Positions 43,346 through 52,408 of a DNA stretch of 64,000 nucleotides are shown here, piece by piece (the first letter of the stretch is position 1; each line of letters starts with the position of its first letter). The notes under the pieces were generated by a model. The model was not told the DNA's origin. It was given only the letters and a program-made list of their open reading frames with translations, and searched no databases. This DNA comes from Polyangiaceae bacterium (GTDB taxonomy: Bacteria > Myxococcota_A > Polyangia > Polyangiales > Polyangiaceae). The translations under genes and the position numbers were made by a program. The DNA lies in contig JAICQQ010000007.1 of the NCBI GenBank assembly GCA_025937785.1, positions 26,225-90,224 on the forward strand. Direction: 5' to 3'.

Positions 43346-45013
43346 GTGCCGCTGCCCAAACCCGACACCCCAGAAGCCGCCCGTGCAAAGAAGGCGGAGG
43401 CGACGCTCGAGACCCTGCACAAGATCTTCACCGTGCCGGAGAGCGAGCACTCAACGCTCCACCGCCTCGACCGGGAGATCTCCGAGAATTTGTTGGGGTT
43501 CCTCGCCTCGCGCATCGTCGCTGGCGACATTGCGCCGGCCAATCTGGAGCGCGACTTCATGGACACGCGACTGCCGGAAGAGCCGCTGTTCGTTTCCGAG
43601 CAAGTCGAGTTTCTGCTCGAGAAGGTCGTGGCGCAGTCCGTGCACACTTCGTCGCCGAGCTTCATCGGCCACATGACGTCGGCATTGCCCTACTTCATGT
43701 TTCCTCTGGCCAAGATCATGATGACGCTCAACCAGAACGTCGTGAAGATCGAGACCTCGAAGGCCTTCACCCCGCTCGAGCGTCAGGTGGTCGGCATGCT
43801 ACACCGCCTGGTGTACTCCGAGAGTGAGGAGTTCTATGCGCGCTGGACCCAGAACTTCACCCATTCGCTCGGCGTCTTCTGCTCCGGTGGCACGCTCGCA
43901 AACATCACCGCGCTGTGGGTGGCTCGCAATCGCAGGTTGGGCCCCGACGGCGATTTCGCCGGCGTGAGCGAGGAGGGGATGGCCGCGGCCCTGCGGCACT
44001 ATGGACTGAAAGACGTGGTGATCTTGGTCTCGCGGCGGGGTCACTATTCGCTGCGCAAGGCGGCTGACTTGCTCGGGCTCGGGCAGCGCAACCTCGTCGC
44101 GATCCCCGTCAGCAGCGGCCATACCATCGACGTCGCGGCGCTCGAGCGGGAGCTGCGCGCGCTCGCAGCGCGCGGCGTCGGCGTGCTCGCCATCGTCGGC
44201 ATCGCCGGGACGACGGAGACGGGCAGCATCGATCCGCTCGATCAAGTTGCTGACCTCGCGCAGCAGCACGGCGCACACTTCCACGTGGACGCAGCTTGGG
44301 GGGGGCCGACGATGTTCTCGCGGAGCCATCGGCATTTGCTGCAAGGTATCGAGCGGGCCGACTCGGTCACGCTCGACGGGCACAAACAGCTCTACGTGCC
44401 CGTGGGCGCCGGCATGGTCGTGTTCAAGGACGTCCAGGCGCTCGCCGCCGTCGAGCATCATGCAAACTACGTCGTCCGCAAGGGCTCTCGCGACATCGGC
44501 AAGCACACCCTCGAGGGCACCCGTGCCGGCATGGCTATGTTGGTCCATTCGGGGCTCCGCATCATCGGACGTCAGGGCTACGAGCTGCTCATCGACCAGG
44601 GCATCCAAAGAGCCGCTGAATTCGCCAGCATGATCGAGGCTGACGAAGACTTCGAGCTGGTGAGCAAGCCAGTTCTGAACCTCTTGACCTATCGCTACGT
44701 CCCCAAGGCGTCGCGAGCCATACTCGAGGCTGGTTCTCCAGAGGAGCGCCGCGCCGAGAACAAGCGCCTCAACTGGCTCAACGAATGGCTCCAGAAGCGG
44801 CAACGTGCCGGGGGTAAGACGTTCGTTTCGCGCACGCAGCTCGAAAGCGCGGCCCACGACGGTCAATTGCTCACGGTGTTCCGCGTCGTGCTGGCCAACC
44901 CGCTCACCACGCACAAGATCCTCGCCGATATCCTCACCGAGCAGCGCGGCCACGGCGAACACCTGCTTCGGGTGCGGGCTCGCGCCGAAGCGGCCAAGGC
45001 AGCGCCGGGCTGA
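43346..45013 (+). CDS. panP: PLP-dependent decarboxylase, PanP-like (aspartate 1-decarboxylase)
   Basis: A 555-residue group II pyridoxal-phosphate decarboxylase. SPSFIGHMTSALPYFMFPLA and TSKAFTPLERQVVGMLHRLV match PanP proteins, which make beta-alanine for pantothenate from aspartate. PLP-binding elements are HVDAAWGGP and SVTLDGHKQLYVPVGAG, with the Schiff-base lysine in GHK. GTG 43346 is the start. Glutamate decarboxylase activity is the main alternative, since group II enzymes differ at few residues. It is followed by a glycogen debranching gene 23 bases later on the same strand; a functional link is not obvious. Confidence 0.82.
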   Translation: MPLPKPDTPEAARAKKAEATLETLHKIFTVPESEHSTLHRLDREISENLLGFLASRIVAGDIAPANLERDFMDTRLPEEPLFVSEQVEFLLEKVVAQSVHTSSPSFIGHMTSALPYFMFPLAKIMMTLNQNVVKIETSKAFTPLERQVVGMLHRLVYSESEEFYARWTQNFTHSLGVFCSGGTLANITALWVARNRRLGPDGDFAGVSEEGMAAALRHYGLKDVVILVSRRGHYSLRKAADLLGLGQRNLVAIPVSSGHTIDVAALERELRALAARGVGVLAIVGIAGTTETGSIDPLDQVADLAQQHGAHFHVDAAWGGPTMFSRSHRHLLQGIERADSVTLDGHKQLYVPVGAGMVVFKDVQALAAVEHHANYVVRKGSRDIGKHTLEGTRAGMAMLVHSGLRIIGRQGYELLIDQGIQRAAEFASMIEADEDFELVSKPVLNLLTYRYVPKASRAILEAGSPEERRAENKRLNWLNEWLQKRQRAGGKTFVSRTQLESAAHDGQLLTVFRVVLANPLTTHKILADILTEQRGHGEHLLRVRARAEAAKAAPG

Positions 45014-45036
45014 GCACGCTTCGTGGGGGCGGCGGA

Positions 45037-46989
45037 ATGACCCGCATCGAACCGAGCACCGACAGCGAGTGGCTGGAAGCCGACGGGCTGGGAGGGTTTG
45101 CGTCGGGCACCAGTCGCGGCCTCAACACTCGTCGCTATCATGGCTTGCTGCTGGTGGCCCAGAGCCCCCCGGCGGACCGCAGGGTGCTCGTCAACGATGC
45201 GGTGGTCTGGCTCGAAACGCCGGCTGGTTCCGTCCCCATCTCCGAACACCACTACCACCCCGGCGTGACGAGTCCTACGGGCGCACCAGTCGTCGCATTC
45301 GAGAGCGAACCCTGGCCGTGCTTCAGCCACCGCGGTTCCGACTTCGCGCTGACGCGCGAGATCGTCGGCGTGCACGGTCTTCCGATCGTGCTCAACCGCT
45401 GGCGCTTCGATCGACCGCTCCCCGGCTGGACCTTGTGCGTGCGCCCGCTGCTGTCGGGTCGCGACTTTCACCAGAACCACCGAGAAAACGCCGTGCATCC
45501 GTGCTCGGCGGAGGCCCGGGGACCGCTCGTGGAGTTCGCGTCGTATCCGGGGCTACCGCGGGTGCTGTCGCTGGCGAACGCCGTGTTCGAGGCTCGGCCG
45601 GATTGGTACCGGAACTTCTGGTACGCCGCCGAGCGCGCGCGCGGGCTCGACCCGCTCGAAGACTTGGCCACCCCAGGGGTGCTGAGATTCGATCTCTCCA
45701 GCGGCGGGGCGGACTGGATCGTAGCGCAAGACACCGTGGCCGCCGAACGCTTCTTCGCTGGACGTTCCGCGGCGAGTGTCGCCGAGCTCATCGTCAGCAG
45801 CGAACGACGAAGGCGCGCGTGCTTCGCGAGCCCGCTCGAGCGCGCGGCGGACGCGTACCTGGTGAAACGCGGCGCCGGCAAGACCGTGATCGCAGGCTAT
45901 CCATGGTTCGGAGACTGGGGGCGCGACACTTTCATCGCGATGCGCGGCTTGTGCCTGGCCACGGGTCGGCTCGAGGAAGCCCGCGACATTTTGCTAGCGT
46001 GGTCCGAGGTGGTCGATCAAGGGATGTTGCCGAACCGATTCCCCGATCGCTCGAGCGAGGCACCCGAGTACAACTCCGTCGACGCTGCGCTGTGGTACGC
46101 GACAGTGGTGGGCGAGTTCTTGTGCGCACCGGCGGCGCCCCTCAAGAACGCCGAACGACAGCAGCTCGTCGCTGCCGTACGCGCGATCATCGAGGGGCAC
46201 TTGGCGGGTACGCGTCACCGCATCCAGGTGGCTTCCGACGGGCTCTTGGCTTGCGGCGAGCTTGGCGTGCAGCTCACGTGGATGGATGCCAAGGTTGGCG
46301 CTTGGGTAGTCACGCCCCGCATCGGTAAGCCGGTCGAAGTACAGGCACTCTGGTTGAATGCCTTGGCGGCGATGCGCGCACTCACGAACGACTACGGGAA
46401 TGTACTCGATCACGGTCTTTCGAGCTTTCGCGAACGCTTCCTCGACCCGGAATCAGGCGCGCTCTTCGACGTGGTCGACGCGGATCACGAGCCCGGCAAG
46501 ATCGATGCGGCCATCCGTCCGAACCAGGTCTTCGCCGTCGGTGGCTTGCCACTGGCTCTCTTGGATCTCGAGCGCTGCCGCCGCGTGCTCGGTGTCGTCG
46601 AACAACGGCTCGTCACGCCCTTCGGCTTGCGCTCGCTGGCTGCTGGGCACCCCGACTACAAGGCTCGCTACCAGGGCGGCGTGCTCGAGCGGGATTCGGC
46701 CTATCATCAGGGCACGGTCTGGCCGTGGCTCATGGGCCCCTTCGTGGAAGCCTGGGTGAGGGCGCGCGCGACGCCGTCGGCGCGCGACGAGGCGCGCCAG
46801 CGCTTCGTGCGGCCTTTGACCGAACAGTTGAGCCAGGCGGGGATCGGCCACGTCTCGGAAGTGCTCGATGCGGAGGCGCCGCACCGAGCCGGTGGCTGCC
46901 CGTTCCAGGCTTGGTCCGTCTCGGAGCTCTTGCGTGTCCAGCGCTGGCTCGATCGGACCGAGCGAGCATCCGTCAGCGGCTCACCTTAG
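45037..46989 (+). CDS. Glycogen debranching enzyme (amylo-alpha-1,6-glucosidase, archaeal/bacterial type)
   Basis: A 650-residue cytoplasmic enzyme. The N-terminal domain begins EWLEADGLGGFASGTSRGLN and TRRYHGLLL, the typical start of the GDE family. The (alpha/alpha)6 catalytic domain starts at about residue 270 with AGYPWFGDWGRDTFIAMRGL and continues AEYNSVDAALWYATVVGEF-like (APEYNSVDAALW), AIRPNQVFAVGGLPLALL and YHQGTVWPWLMGPFVEAW. It belongs to GH133 and releases branch glucose from glycogen. ATG 45037 is preceded by GGCGG. It probably shares a transcript with panP. Confidence 0.92.
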   Translation: MTRIEPSTDSEWLEADGLGGFASGTSRGLNTRRYHGLLLVAQSPPADRRVLVNDAVVWLETPAGSVPISEHHYHPGVTSPTGAPVVAFESEPWPCFSHRGSDFALTREIVGVHGLPIVLNRWRFDRPLPGWTLCVRPLLSGRDFHQNHRENAVHPCSAEARGPLVEFASYPGLPRVLSLANAVFEARPDWYRNFWYAAERARGLDPLEDLATPGVLRFDLSSGGADWIVAQDTVAAERFFAGRSAASVAELIVSSERRRRACFASPLERAADAYLVKRGAGKTVIAGYPWFGDWGRDTFIAMRGLCLATGRLEEARDILLAWSEVVDQGMLPNRFPDRSSEAPEYNSVDAALWYATVVGEFLCAPAAPLKNAERQQLVAAVRAIIEGHLAGTRHRIQVASDGLLACGELGVQLTWMDAKVGAWVVTPRIGKPVEVQALWLNALAAMRALTNDYGNVLDHGLSSFRERFLDPESGALFDVVDADHEPGKIDAAIRPNQVFAVGGLPLALLDLERCRRVLGVVEQRLVTPFGLRSLAAGHPDYKARYQGGVLERDSAYHQGTVWPWLMGPFVEAWVRARATPSARDEARQRFVRPLTEQLSQAGIGHVSEVLDAEAPHRAGGCPFQAWSVSELLRVQRWLDRTERASVSGSP

Positions 46990-47154
46990 CGGCCTTCGAG
47001 CCGCCGATACTCACTCGTCACGGGACGCGGGTACACCGCCCGAACGAAGCGCTGGTCGCACAGCCCGGCGGTGGACGCATGCCTCGGGCGCCACCCGCGG
47101 CGCCCAAGCTTGCACGCCCGCGCATCCTGGTGCATTGCTTGACCTTCTGTTGTG

Positions 47155-48180
47155 ATGACTTTCTGGGCGACTGTGGGCAGAGCGGGTGCGCTAGTCGTCG
47201 CACTCTGGATGATGGCTCCGACGGCGCGTGCACAAGTGACGTTCTCGGCGCCGGCGGAGTGTGGCTCCGAGCAGGAGTTCCTGACAGAAGTGCGGGGGCT
47301 GCAGCGCGCCGACGCGGAGTCGATCCGCGTGACCTCCGTGATCATCGTGCAGAGCGGCGCCGGCGTGTACGAGCTGAGGCTCCGCGGGCCGGAAGGTGGC
47401 CGCGTGCTCAGCGATGCGGATTGCCGCACGTTGTTCCGTAGCGCGGTGGTCATCGCCGCAGCGGCAGGTGGCGACCCTGCGAGCGAAGCTACAGCGCCAG
47501 AAGCAGGGCCGCCTCCGCCGTTGCCCGAGCCGAACCCAACGTCCGAACCCGCACCGACCGCTGCCGCGGCATCCGCCGCTCCCGCGCCCCCCCAGCCAGT
47601 TCCCGTCGCGCCCGTGACTGTCGGGCCGGCGCCCGGAGCAATGGCACTCGATTCGGCGTCACCTACGGCAGCGGAGCCGAGTGATCTCTACTGGCGGCTC
47701 GCCGCAGGTGGCGGTGCTGCGCTGGGGCTCAGCCCAGAAGTCGCGCTGCTGCTGGAACTCGGGGCAGCGTTTGGCTCCGAAGCGTGGGGTGGTTCCCTCG
47801 TGTTGAAGTATCTGCCTCCGAGTTCCGCGACCACCGATGGCGACCTTGGGCTCGAACTCGAAACCGTGGGCGGACGCTCGGGTGTCTTCTACGCCCCGCT
47901 CCCGTTCATGCGCGTCGAAGCTGGTCTCGCCGTGTATCGCCTCACGGCCCGTGGCACCGGGATCAGCCACCCCACCACGGACAGCGTATGGCTGGCTGCG
48001 CCCGAACTCGAGGTGCTGTTCGTGGCCCGCCTCAGCCGTGCCTGGGCGCTCGAAGTCGGGCCGCAAGGCCGGGTCGGGCTAACCCAGCCGACCTTCCAGG
48101 TCGAACCCGACAAAGACGTGTTTCAGGTTCCCCCTGTCGGAGCTGCACTAGTATTTCGGGTGCAGTGGGGTTGGCGGTGA
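47155..48180 (+). CDS. Secreted protein with Cys domain and barrel-like C-terminus (module 3)
   Basis: A 341-residue protein. A signal peptide (MTFWATVGRAGALVVALWMM, cleavage after ARA) precedes an N-terminal domain of about 90 residues with VTFSAPAECGSEQEFLTEVR, IIVQSGAGVYEL and SDADCRTLF, paralogous to the domain at 1386-2465. A Pro/Ala linker (PPPLPEPNPTSEPAPTAAAA) follows, then a C-terminal domain of Gly/aromatic strands (RLAAGGGAALGLSPEVALLL, FMRVEAGLAVYRLTARGTGI) ending VQWGWR. An outer-membrane location is likely. Its stop overlaps the sigma gene start (GTGA). GTG 47152 is an equal start. Confidence 0.72.
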   Translation: MTFWATVGRAGALVVALWMMAPTARAQVTFSAPAECGSEQEFLTEVRGLQRADAESIRVTSVIIVQSGAGVYELRLRGPEGGRVLSDADCRTLFRSAVVIAAAAGGDPASEATAPEAGPPPPLPEPNPTSEPAPTAAAASAAPAPPQPVPVAPVTVGPAPGAMALDSASPTAAEPSDLYWRLAAGGGAALGLSPEVALLLELGAAFGSEAWGGSLVLKYLPPSSATTDGDLGLELETVGGRSGVFYAPLPFMRVEAGLAVYRLTARGTGISHPTTDSVWLAAPELEVLFVARLSRAWALEVGPQGRVGLTQPTFQVEPDKDVFQVPPVGAALVFRVQWGWR

Positions 48181-48830
48181 CGGATTCCCCCCCCTCCCGT
48201 GATTCACGGGAGATGGCCACCCACACCCTCTCGCGCCCCGCTTTGGCTTCGGCGTTTCGAGAGGAAAGTTCCGCGTTCGCGGTACCGAGCGTGGCGGACG
48301 TGTACGCGGCGCATTTCAAGTACGTGTGGCGGTGCCTGCGGAGTCTGGGGGTGCCGGATGCCGCCCTCGACGACGCCGTGCAAGAGGTCTTTTTGGTGGT
48401 GCAACGCAAGCTCGCGGCGTTCGACGGTGCCTGCGACACCAAGACCTGGCTTTATGCCATCTTGCTCAGAATCTCGCGCCGCTACCGCGCCGAGGCGGCG
48501 CGCCACGCCCAGCGCTTCGATGCGCACGAGCCGGGCGGCGACGACGAGTCGATCGCCCCGAGCAGTATGGCCGCAGACCTACGCAACGAGGTTGAAAAGC
48601 ACGAACGGCTGGCGCTCGCTCAACGTGCGTTAGCGAAGCTCGATGACGCCAAGCGTGAGGTGTTCGTGTTTGCGTGCATCGAAGGCATGTCCGCTCCCGA
48701 GATCGCGGGCCTCGTGGGTGTACCCCTGAACACCGTCTACTCGCGCCTGCGCGCGGCGAGGCAAGCGTTCGCCGAAGCGGTGGCCTCGCTGTCGACGCCT
48801 AGCTCCCTCGAAGGACAGCAGCATGACTGA
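48177..48830 (+). CDS. ECF-type RNA polymerase sigma factor (module 3)
   Basis: A 217-residue ECF factor. Region 2 is visible in YVWRCLRSLGVPDAALDDAV and QEVFLVVQRKLAAF, region 4 in GMSAPEIAGLVGVPLNTVYS followed by RLRAARQAF. GTG 48177 overlaps the stop of the secreted protein gene by four bases, and its own stop overlaps the next ATG by eight, so all three genes are coupled. ATG 48213 is an alternative start. The GVP..LDDxVQxV core is shared with the factor at 2579-3118. Confidence 0.88.
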   Translation: MTDSPPSRDSREMATHTLSRPALASAFREESSAFAVPSVADVYAAHFKYVWRCLRSLGVPDAALDDAVQEVFLVVQRKLAAFDGACDTKTWLYAILLRISRRYRAEAARHAQRFDAHEPGGDDESIAPSSMAADLRNEVEKHERLALAQRALAKLDDAKREVFVFACIEGMSAPEIAGLVGVPLNTVYSRLRAARQAFAEAVASLSTPSSLEGQQHD

Positions 48831-49701
48831 TCAAGAGCACGACCTAGAGGACTTGATTGCTGCGCTGCGGGACGATCTCCCCAGTCGCGACGACGAGCGA
48901 CGAGTGCGCGCTGGGTTGGCGACGGCGGGTGTCGTGGTGGGGTCAATGGCGACCCTGGCAGAAATCGGGAGCGCTGCGGCGAGCGCCAGCGTGGTCGGCG
49001 GCAGTGCGGCGGCGGGCAGCGGCACTGCGGGCAGCGGAGCTGCGCTGGCTGGGGGTGCCGCGGCCGCAGGCGGTACGGCGCTGGGCACGGGCGGCAGCCT
49101 GTCCATAGCGGCAGGTACTGCGGCAGAAGGCGCGGGATTCACGGCGGTTTTCGCCAAAGTCGCTGCCCTCGGCGGCGGCATCAAGGTGGCGTTGGTCACG
49201 GCTCTCACCGTTGGCGCGGGTTACCCCGCGGTAACCACCTTGCTCCGCCCGTCAGAACCAGCCGTGCTCTCGGCGCCGGTGTCGCCGCCTGCAGCGCGTG
49301 CGCCGGAGCCACGTGCGGCAAGCGCCACCGCTGTGCCTGCTGTCGACGCAGCGCCGGTCGCCAACGCAGCGCCGGTCGCCAACGCAGCGCCGGTCGCCAA
49401 CGCAGCGCCGGTCGCCAACGCAGCGCCGGTCGCCAACGCAGCGCCGGTCGCCAACGCAGCGCCGGTCGCCAAGACGACGCCGGGCTTCTCGGTAGCGCCG
49501 CGATCTGCGGCGCCGGAGCCGGCAGCCCCCCGCACGAGCGCACTCGAAGCGGAGACGGCGCTCATCGAGCGGGCCTTGCGCGCCGCTCGCGCTGGCGATC
49601 GCAACGGCGCTCTGGGTTGGTTGTCGGAACATCAACGCCGCTATCCGAATGGCGCGCTCGCGCCGGAACGGCAGCGGGCTCTCGAACAATTGCAGCATTG
49701 A
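48823..49701 (+). CDS. Membrane protein with hexapeptide repeats and TPR-like end (sigma partner, module 3)
   Basis: A 292-residue protein. After 25 charged residues come two or more hydrophobic Gly/Ala/Ser segments, the last being IKVALVTALTVGAGYPAVTT near residues 125-145. A linker with seven AAPVAN-type repeats leads to a C-terminal domain, ALIERALRAARAGDRNGALG and EHQRRYPNGALAPERQRAL, which matches the end of the protein at 3118-3852 residue for residue in pattern. It overlaps the sigma gene by eight bases. The role as partner of the sigma factor is inferred from position in all three modules. Confidence 0.76.
   Translation: MTDQEHDLEDLIAALRDDLPSRDDERRVRAGLATAGVVVGSMATLAEIGSAAASASVVGGSAAAGSGTAGSGAALAGGAAAAGGTALGTGGSLSIAAGTAAEGAGFTAVFAKVAALGGGIKVALVTALTVGAGYPAVTTLLRPSEPAVLSAPVSPPAARAPEPRAASATAVPAVDAAPVANAAPVANAAPVANAAPVANAAPVANAAPVANAAPVAKTTPGFSVAPRSAAPEPAAPRTSALEAETALIERALRAARAGDRNGALGWLSEHQRRYPNGALAPERQRALEQLQH
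49348..49473 (+). repeat. 18-bp tandem repeat, seven units, in frame
   Basis: Seven almost perfect copies of an 18-bp unit (GCAGCGCCGGTCGCCAAC) encode AAPVAN in the linker of the TPR protein of module 3. Confidence 0.92.
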
Positions 49702-49768
49702 AAACTTACTTATCGGTTCACGTGGGGACGCGCCTCGGGTCGTCCGAGCCTTCCGTGGAGGGAACATC

Positions 49769-51592
49769 ATGTCGATTCAAAGAATGGATTCACAGCTAAC
49801 CGACAACAACCCCGCTCGTCACTCGCGCCGCCGAGTGCGCTTCGAGCGCATCATCATGGGCGGGCTCATCGCTCTCGCCCCCAGCCTGCTCGCCGCCAAG
49901 GGCTGCGACGTGGGCCAGATCGGCAGCGACGAGGTGAGTTGCGGCGGCCTCGAAGGGCTCGACTGCGCCAAGGGCCAGTTCTGTAACTTCGCGCCGGACG
50001 CGAGCTGCGGGGCTGCGGACGCCACAGGCACCTGTGAAGAGAAGCCCGAAGTCTGCACCGAAGAATACGCGCCGGTCTGCGGCTGCGACGACCAGACCTA
50101 CGGCAACGCGTGCATGGCTCAAGCTGCCGGTGTTTCGGTGGCGTCCGAGGGGGAGTGCGGCGGTGAGCCCTCGAACGTGTGCGGCGGCCTGATGGGTGCC
50201 GATTGTGACAAGGGTGAGTTCTGCAGCTATGCGGCCGACGCGATGTGCGGTGTCGCGGACGCGACAGGTACTTGTGAGCCGAAGCCCGAGGCCTGCGACG
50301 CCATCTATGCGCCGGTCTGCGGCTGCGACGACCGGACCTATGGCAACGAGTGCGAAGCGAATTTAGCAGGTGTTTCGGTCGCCTCCCAAGGCGAGTGCGA
50401 GGCGCCGTCGAACGTGTGCGGCGGCGACATGGGCCGCGACTGCGCCGAGGGCGAGTTCTGCAACTATCCGCCCGACGCGATCTGCGGCGACGCGGACGGC
50501 ACGGGCGTGTGCGAACCGCTGCCCGAGGCGTGCTACGCCGTCCACGATCCCGTGTGCGGCTGCGACGGCGAAACCTATAGTAACGAGTGCTACGCCCACA
50601 TGGCGGGGGTCTCAGTCGAATCGGAGGGCGAATGCGGCAGTGAGCCCGTGAACGCCTGCGGCGGGCTTTTGGGTCTGACGTGCGACGCGGGGGAGTTCTG
50701 CAACTTTCCGGCGGATGCGATGTGTGGCGTCGTTGACGCAACGGGCGAGTGCGAACCCATGCCCGAGGCGTGCGACGCGGTCTACGATCCGGTGTGCGGC
50801 TGCGATGGCGTGACCTACAGCAGCGAATGCGTTGCGAACATGAGTGGCATCTCCGCAGCGTCGTCGGGCGAGTGCGACGAGCCGACGTCGATCGTATGCG
50901 GTGGCGATACCGGTGCGGCCTGTGCGAAGGGCGAGTTCTGCAACTTCCCGCCGGAGGCTATCTGTGGAGCGGCTGACGGCACGGGTGTGTGCGAGCCCAT
51001 GCCCGAGCTTTGCTCGCATGAGTACGTGCCAGTGTGCGGCTGCGACGGCAACACCTACGGCAACGATTGTGAGGCGAACTTCGTAGGCGTCTCCGTTGCG
51101 GCTGCCGGTGCGTGCGCCGACATCTGTGGCGGGCTCGCGGGCGTCAGCTGCGCCAAGGACGAGTTCTGCAGCTTCTCGGAAGGCGCGATGTGCGGCGCCG
51201 CGGACGCGACGGGTACCTGTGAGCCGCGGCCCGAAGCGTGCACGGAGGAGTACGACCCCGTGTGCGGTTGCGACGATCAGACTTACGGCAACGCCTGCTC
51301 GGCCAACGCGGCGGGTGTCTCGGTAGCGTACGCCGGCGAGTGCGAAGGCGAAGGCAGCGTCTGCGGTGGCCTCATCGGCCAAGCGTGTCCCGAGGGTCAG
51401 TTCTGCAACTACCCGGCCGACATGCGCTGCGGTTTCACCGACGGCACCGGCATCTGCGAAGCCATCCCCATGGGTTGCCCCGACGTGGACGATCCCGTCT
51501 GCGGGTGTGACGGCGAAACCTACTTCAATGCCTGTGAGGCCAACGCCAACGGCGTTTCGGTGCAGTCTGCGGGCGCTTGCGAAGAAGGATGA
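49769..51592 (+). CDS. Secreted protein with seven Kazal-type inhibitor units
   Basis: A 607-residue secreted protein. ATG 49769 has GGAGGG seven bases upstream; a basic-hydrophobic signal (RRRVRFERIIMGGLIALAPS) is followed by AAKGC, possibly a lipid-attachment site. The rest is seven repeats of about 78 residues, each with a first Cys-rich half (CGGL.G..C..GEFCNF, A.CG.ADATGTCE..PE.C) and a Kazal-type half (DPVCGCDGETYSNECYA then AGVSV..GEC). Kazal domains block serine proteases by a canonical loop; the residues just before PVCGCD vary between copies (EEYA, AIYA, AVHD, HEYV), which suggests several specificities. Possibly a defence against prey or self proteases. A strong terminator follows. 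Confidence 0.92.
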   Translation: MSIQRMDSQLTDNNPARHSRRRVRFERIIMGGLIALAPSLLAAKGCDVGQIGSDEVSCGGLEGLDCAKGQFCNFAPDASCGAADATGTCEEKPEVCTEEYAPVCGCDDQTYGNACMAQAAGVSVASEGECGGEPSNVCGGLMGADCDKGEFCSYAADAMCGVADATGTCEPKPEACDAIYAPVCGCDDRTYGNECEANLAGVSVASQGECEAPSNVCGGDMGRDCAEGEFCNYPPDAICGDADGTGVCEPLPEACYAVHDPVCGCDGETYSNECYAHMAGVSVESEGECGSEPVNACGGLLGLTCDAGEFCNFPADAMCGVVDATGECEPMPEACDAVYDPVCGCDGVTYSSECVANMSGISAASSGECDEPTSIVCGGDTGAACAKGEFCNFPPEAICGAADGTGVCEPMPELCSHEYVPVCGCDGNTYGNDCEANFVGVSVAAAGACADICGGLAGVSCAKDEFCSFSEGAMCGAADATGTCEPRPEACTEEYDPVCGCDDQTYGNACSANAAGVSVAYAGECEGEGSVCGGLIGQACPEGQFCNYPADMRCGFTDGTGICEAIPMGCPDVDDPVCGCDGETYFNACEANANGVSVQSAGACEEG

Positions 51593-51631
51593 TTCGAGCC
51601 CGATAGCAGCCTGCTCACTCGATTTCGAATT

Positions 51632-51694
51632 GCGACCAGGCCAGGGCGCATGCTCCCCCCACGAGCGCCCTGGCCCTGGTCGCCCTTATTTTTT
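51632..51694 (+). terminator. Strong rho-independent terminator after the Kazal gene
   Basis: An 18-bp GC stem (51632-51649 against 51665-51683, one bulged C), a 15-nt loop and the tail CCTTATTTTTT. It is the best terminator in the window. The T-tract also encodes the C-terminal Lys-Lys-stop of the convergent methyltransferase gene. Confidence 0.92.
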
Positions 51695-52330
51695 GGACGC
51701 CTGATAGAAGCGCACTGAAGCGAGCGGGAGCTCTGCGCGGCCCACGAGGCATGGTTCACTGAAGCCCGCCCGGTGCAGCAGCTCGAGCACCGTGTCTTCT
51801 CCGTTCCCGGCGAGCTGCTGCTGCGAGTGCAGCCAGCGAGACAAGACCCCAGCGCCCGTTCCGGGCCCCGCGAAGTCTACCAGTTCGAGGCGGCCTTCGG
51901 GTCGCAGCACCCGCAGGATCTCTGCGAGCAGTGCCGGGCGCTCGGCGGGCGGGACATGGTGGAACATGAACGACGACAGCACCCGGTCGAAGTGCTGCTC
52001 GGGGTAGGGGAGACTCGACCCGAAGGCGCGGTCGAAGTGGACGCTGACTCCAGCGCGGCCGGCCTTGCGCCGCGCGCGCGCCAGTGCCTTTGCATCCGGA
52101 TCAGCACCCATGGCTTCCAGCCCGGGGTAAGCTCGCTTCAGCGCAATCAGCAGGCTGCCGGTGCCGCAGCCCACGTCGAGCACGCGCGCGGCCGCAGCCA
52201 GCTGGGCCTGATCGAGCAGCGCGGCGCGGGTGCGCTCGACGCCCAGGACACGCGTCACGATGTCATAGAATGGCAGCAGTAGGTCGTGGCCCGCGGCGGG
52301 CAAGTACGGAGAATCGGTCGTTGCTGTCAT
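51686..52330 (-). CDS. SAM-dependent methyltransferase (TetR-linked)
   Basis: A 214-residue class I methyltransferase. Motif I is RVLDVGCGTGSLLIALKR with AMGADPDAKAL, then FDRVLSSFMFHHVPPAERPA and ILRVLRPEGRLELVDF, close to the UbiE/COQ5-like group. The acceptor is not known. GGAGG lies six bases before ATG 52328-52330. Divergent from a TetR gene, with a palindromic operator between the two starts. Confidence 0.92.
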   Translation of the reverse strand: MTATTDSPYLPAAGHDLLLPFYDIVTRVLGVERTRAALLDQAQLAAAARVLDVGCGTGSLLIALKRAYPGLEAMGADPDAKALARARRKAGRAGVSVHFDRAFGSSLPYPEQHFDRVLSSFMFHHVPPAERPALLAEILRVLRPEGRLELVDFAGPGTGAGVLSRWLHSQQQLAGNGEDTVLELLHRAGFSEPCLVGRAELPLASVRFYQASKK

Positions 52331-52361
52331 GAAAGCCTCCTCGCAAGGTGTGCCTCGGATA

Positions 52362-52381
52362 TTGGTTGGTATACCTACCAA
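52362..52381. promoter_or_regulatory. TetR operator (palindrome)
   Basis: TTGGTTGGTA and TACCTACCAA form a 20-bp palindrome with one mismatch pair, 31 bases upstream of the methyltransferase start and 27 bases before TetR. Position and symmetry indicate an operator for the TetR protein. Confidence 0.85.
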
Positions 52382-52408
52382 ATTCGAGGCGTCAAGCCGG
52401 GGGCTGCG

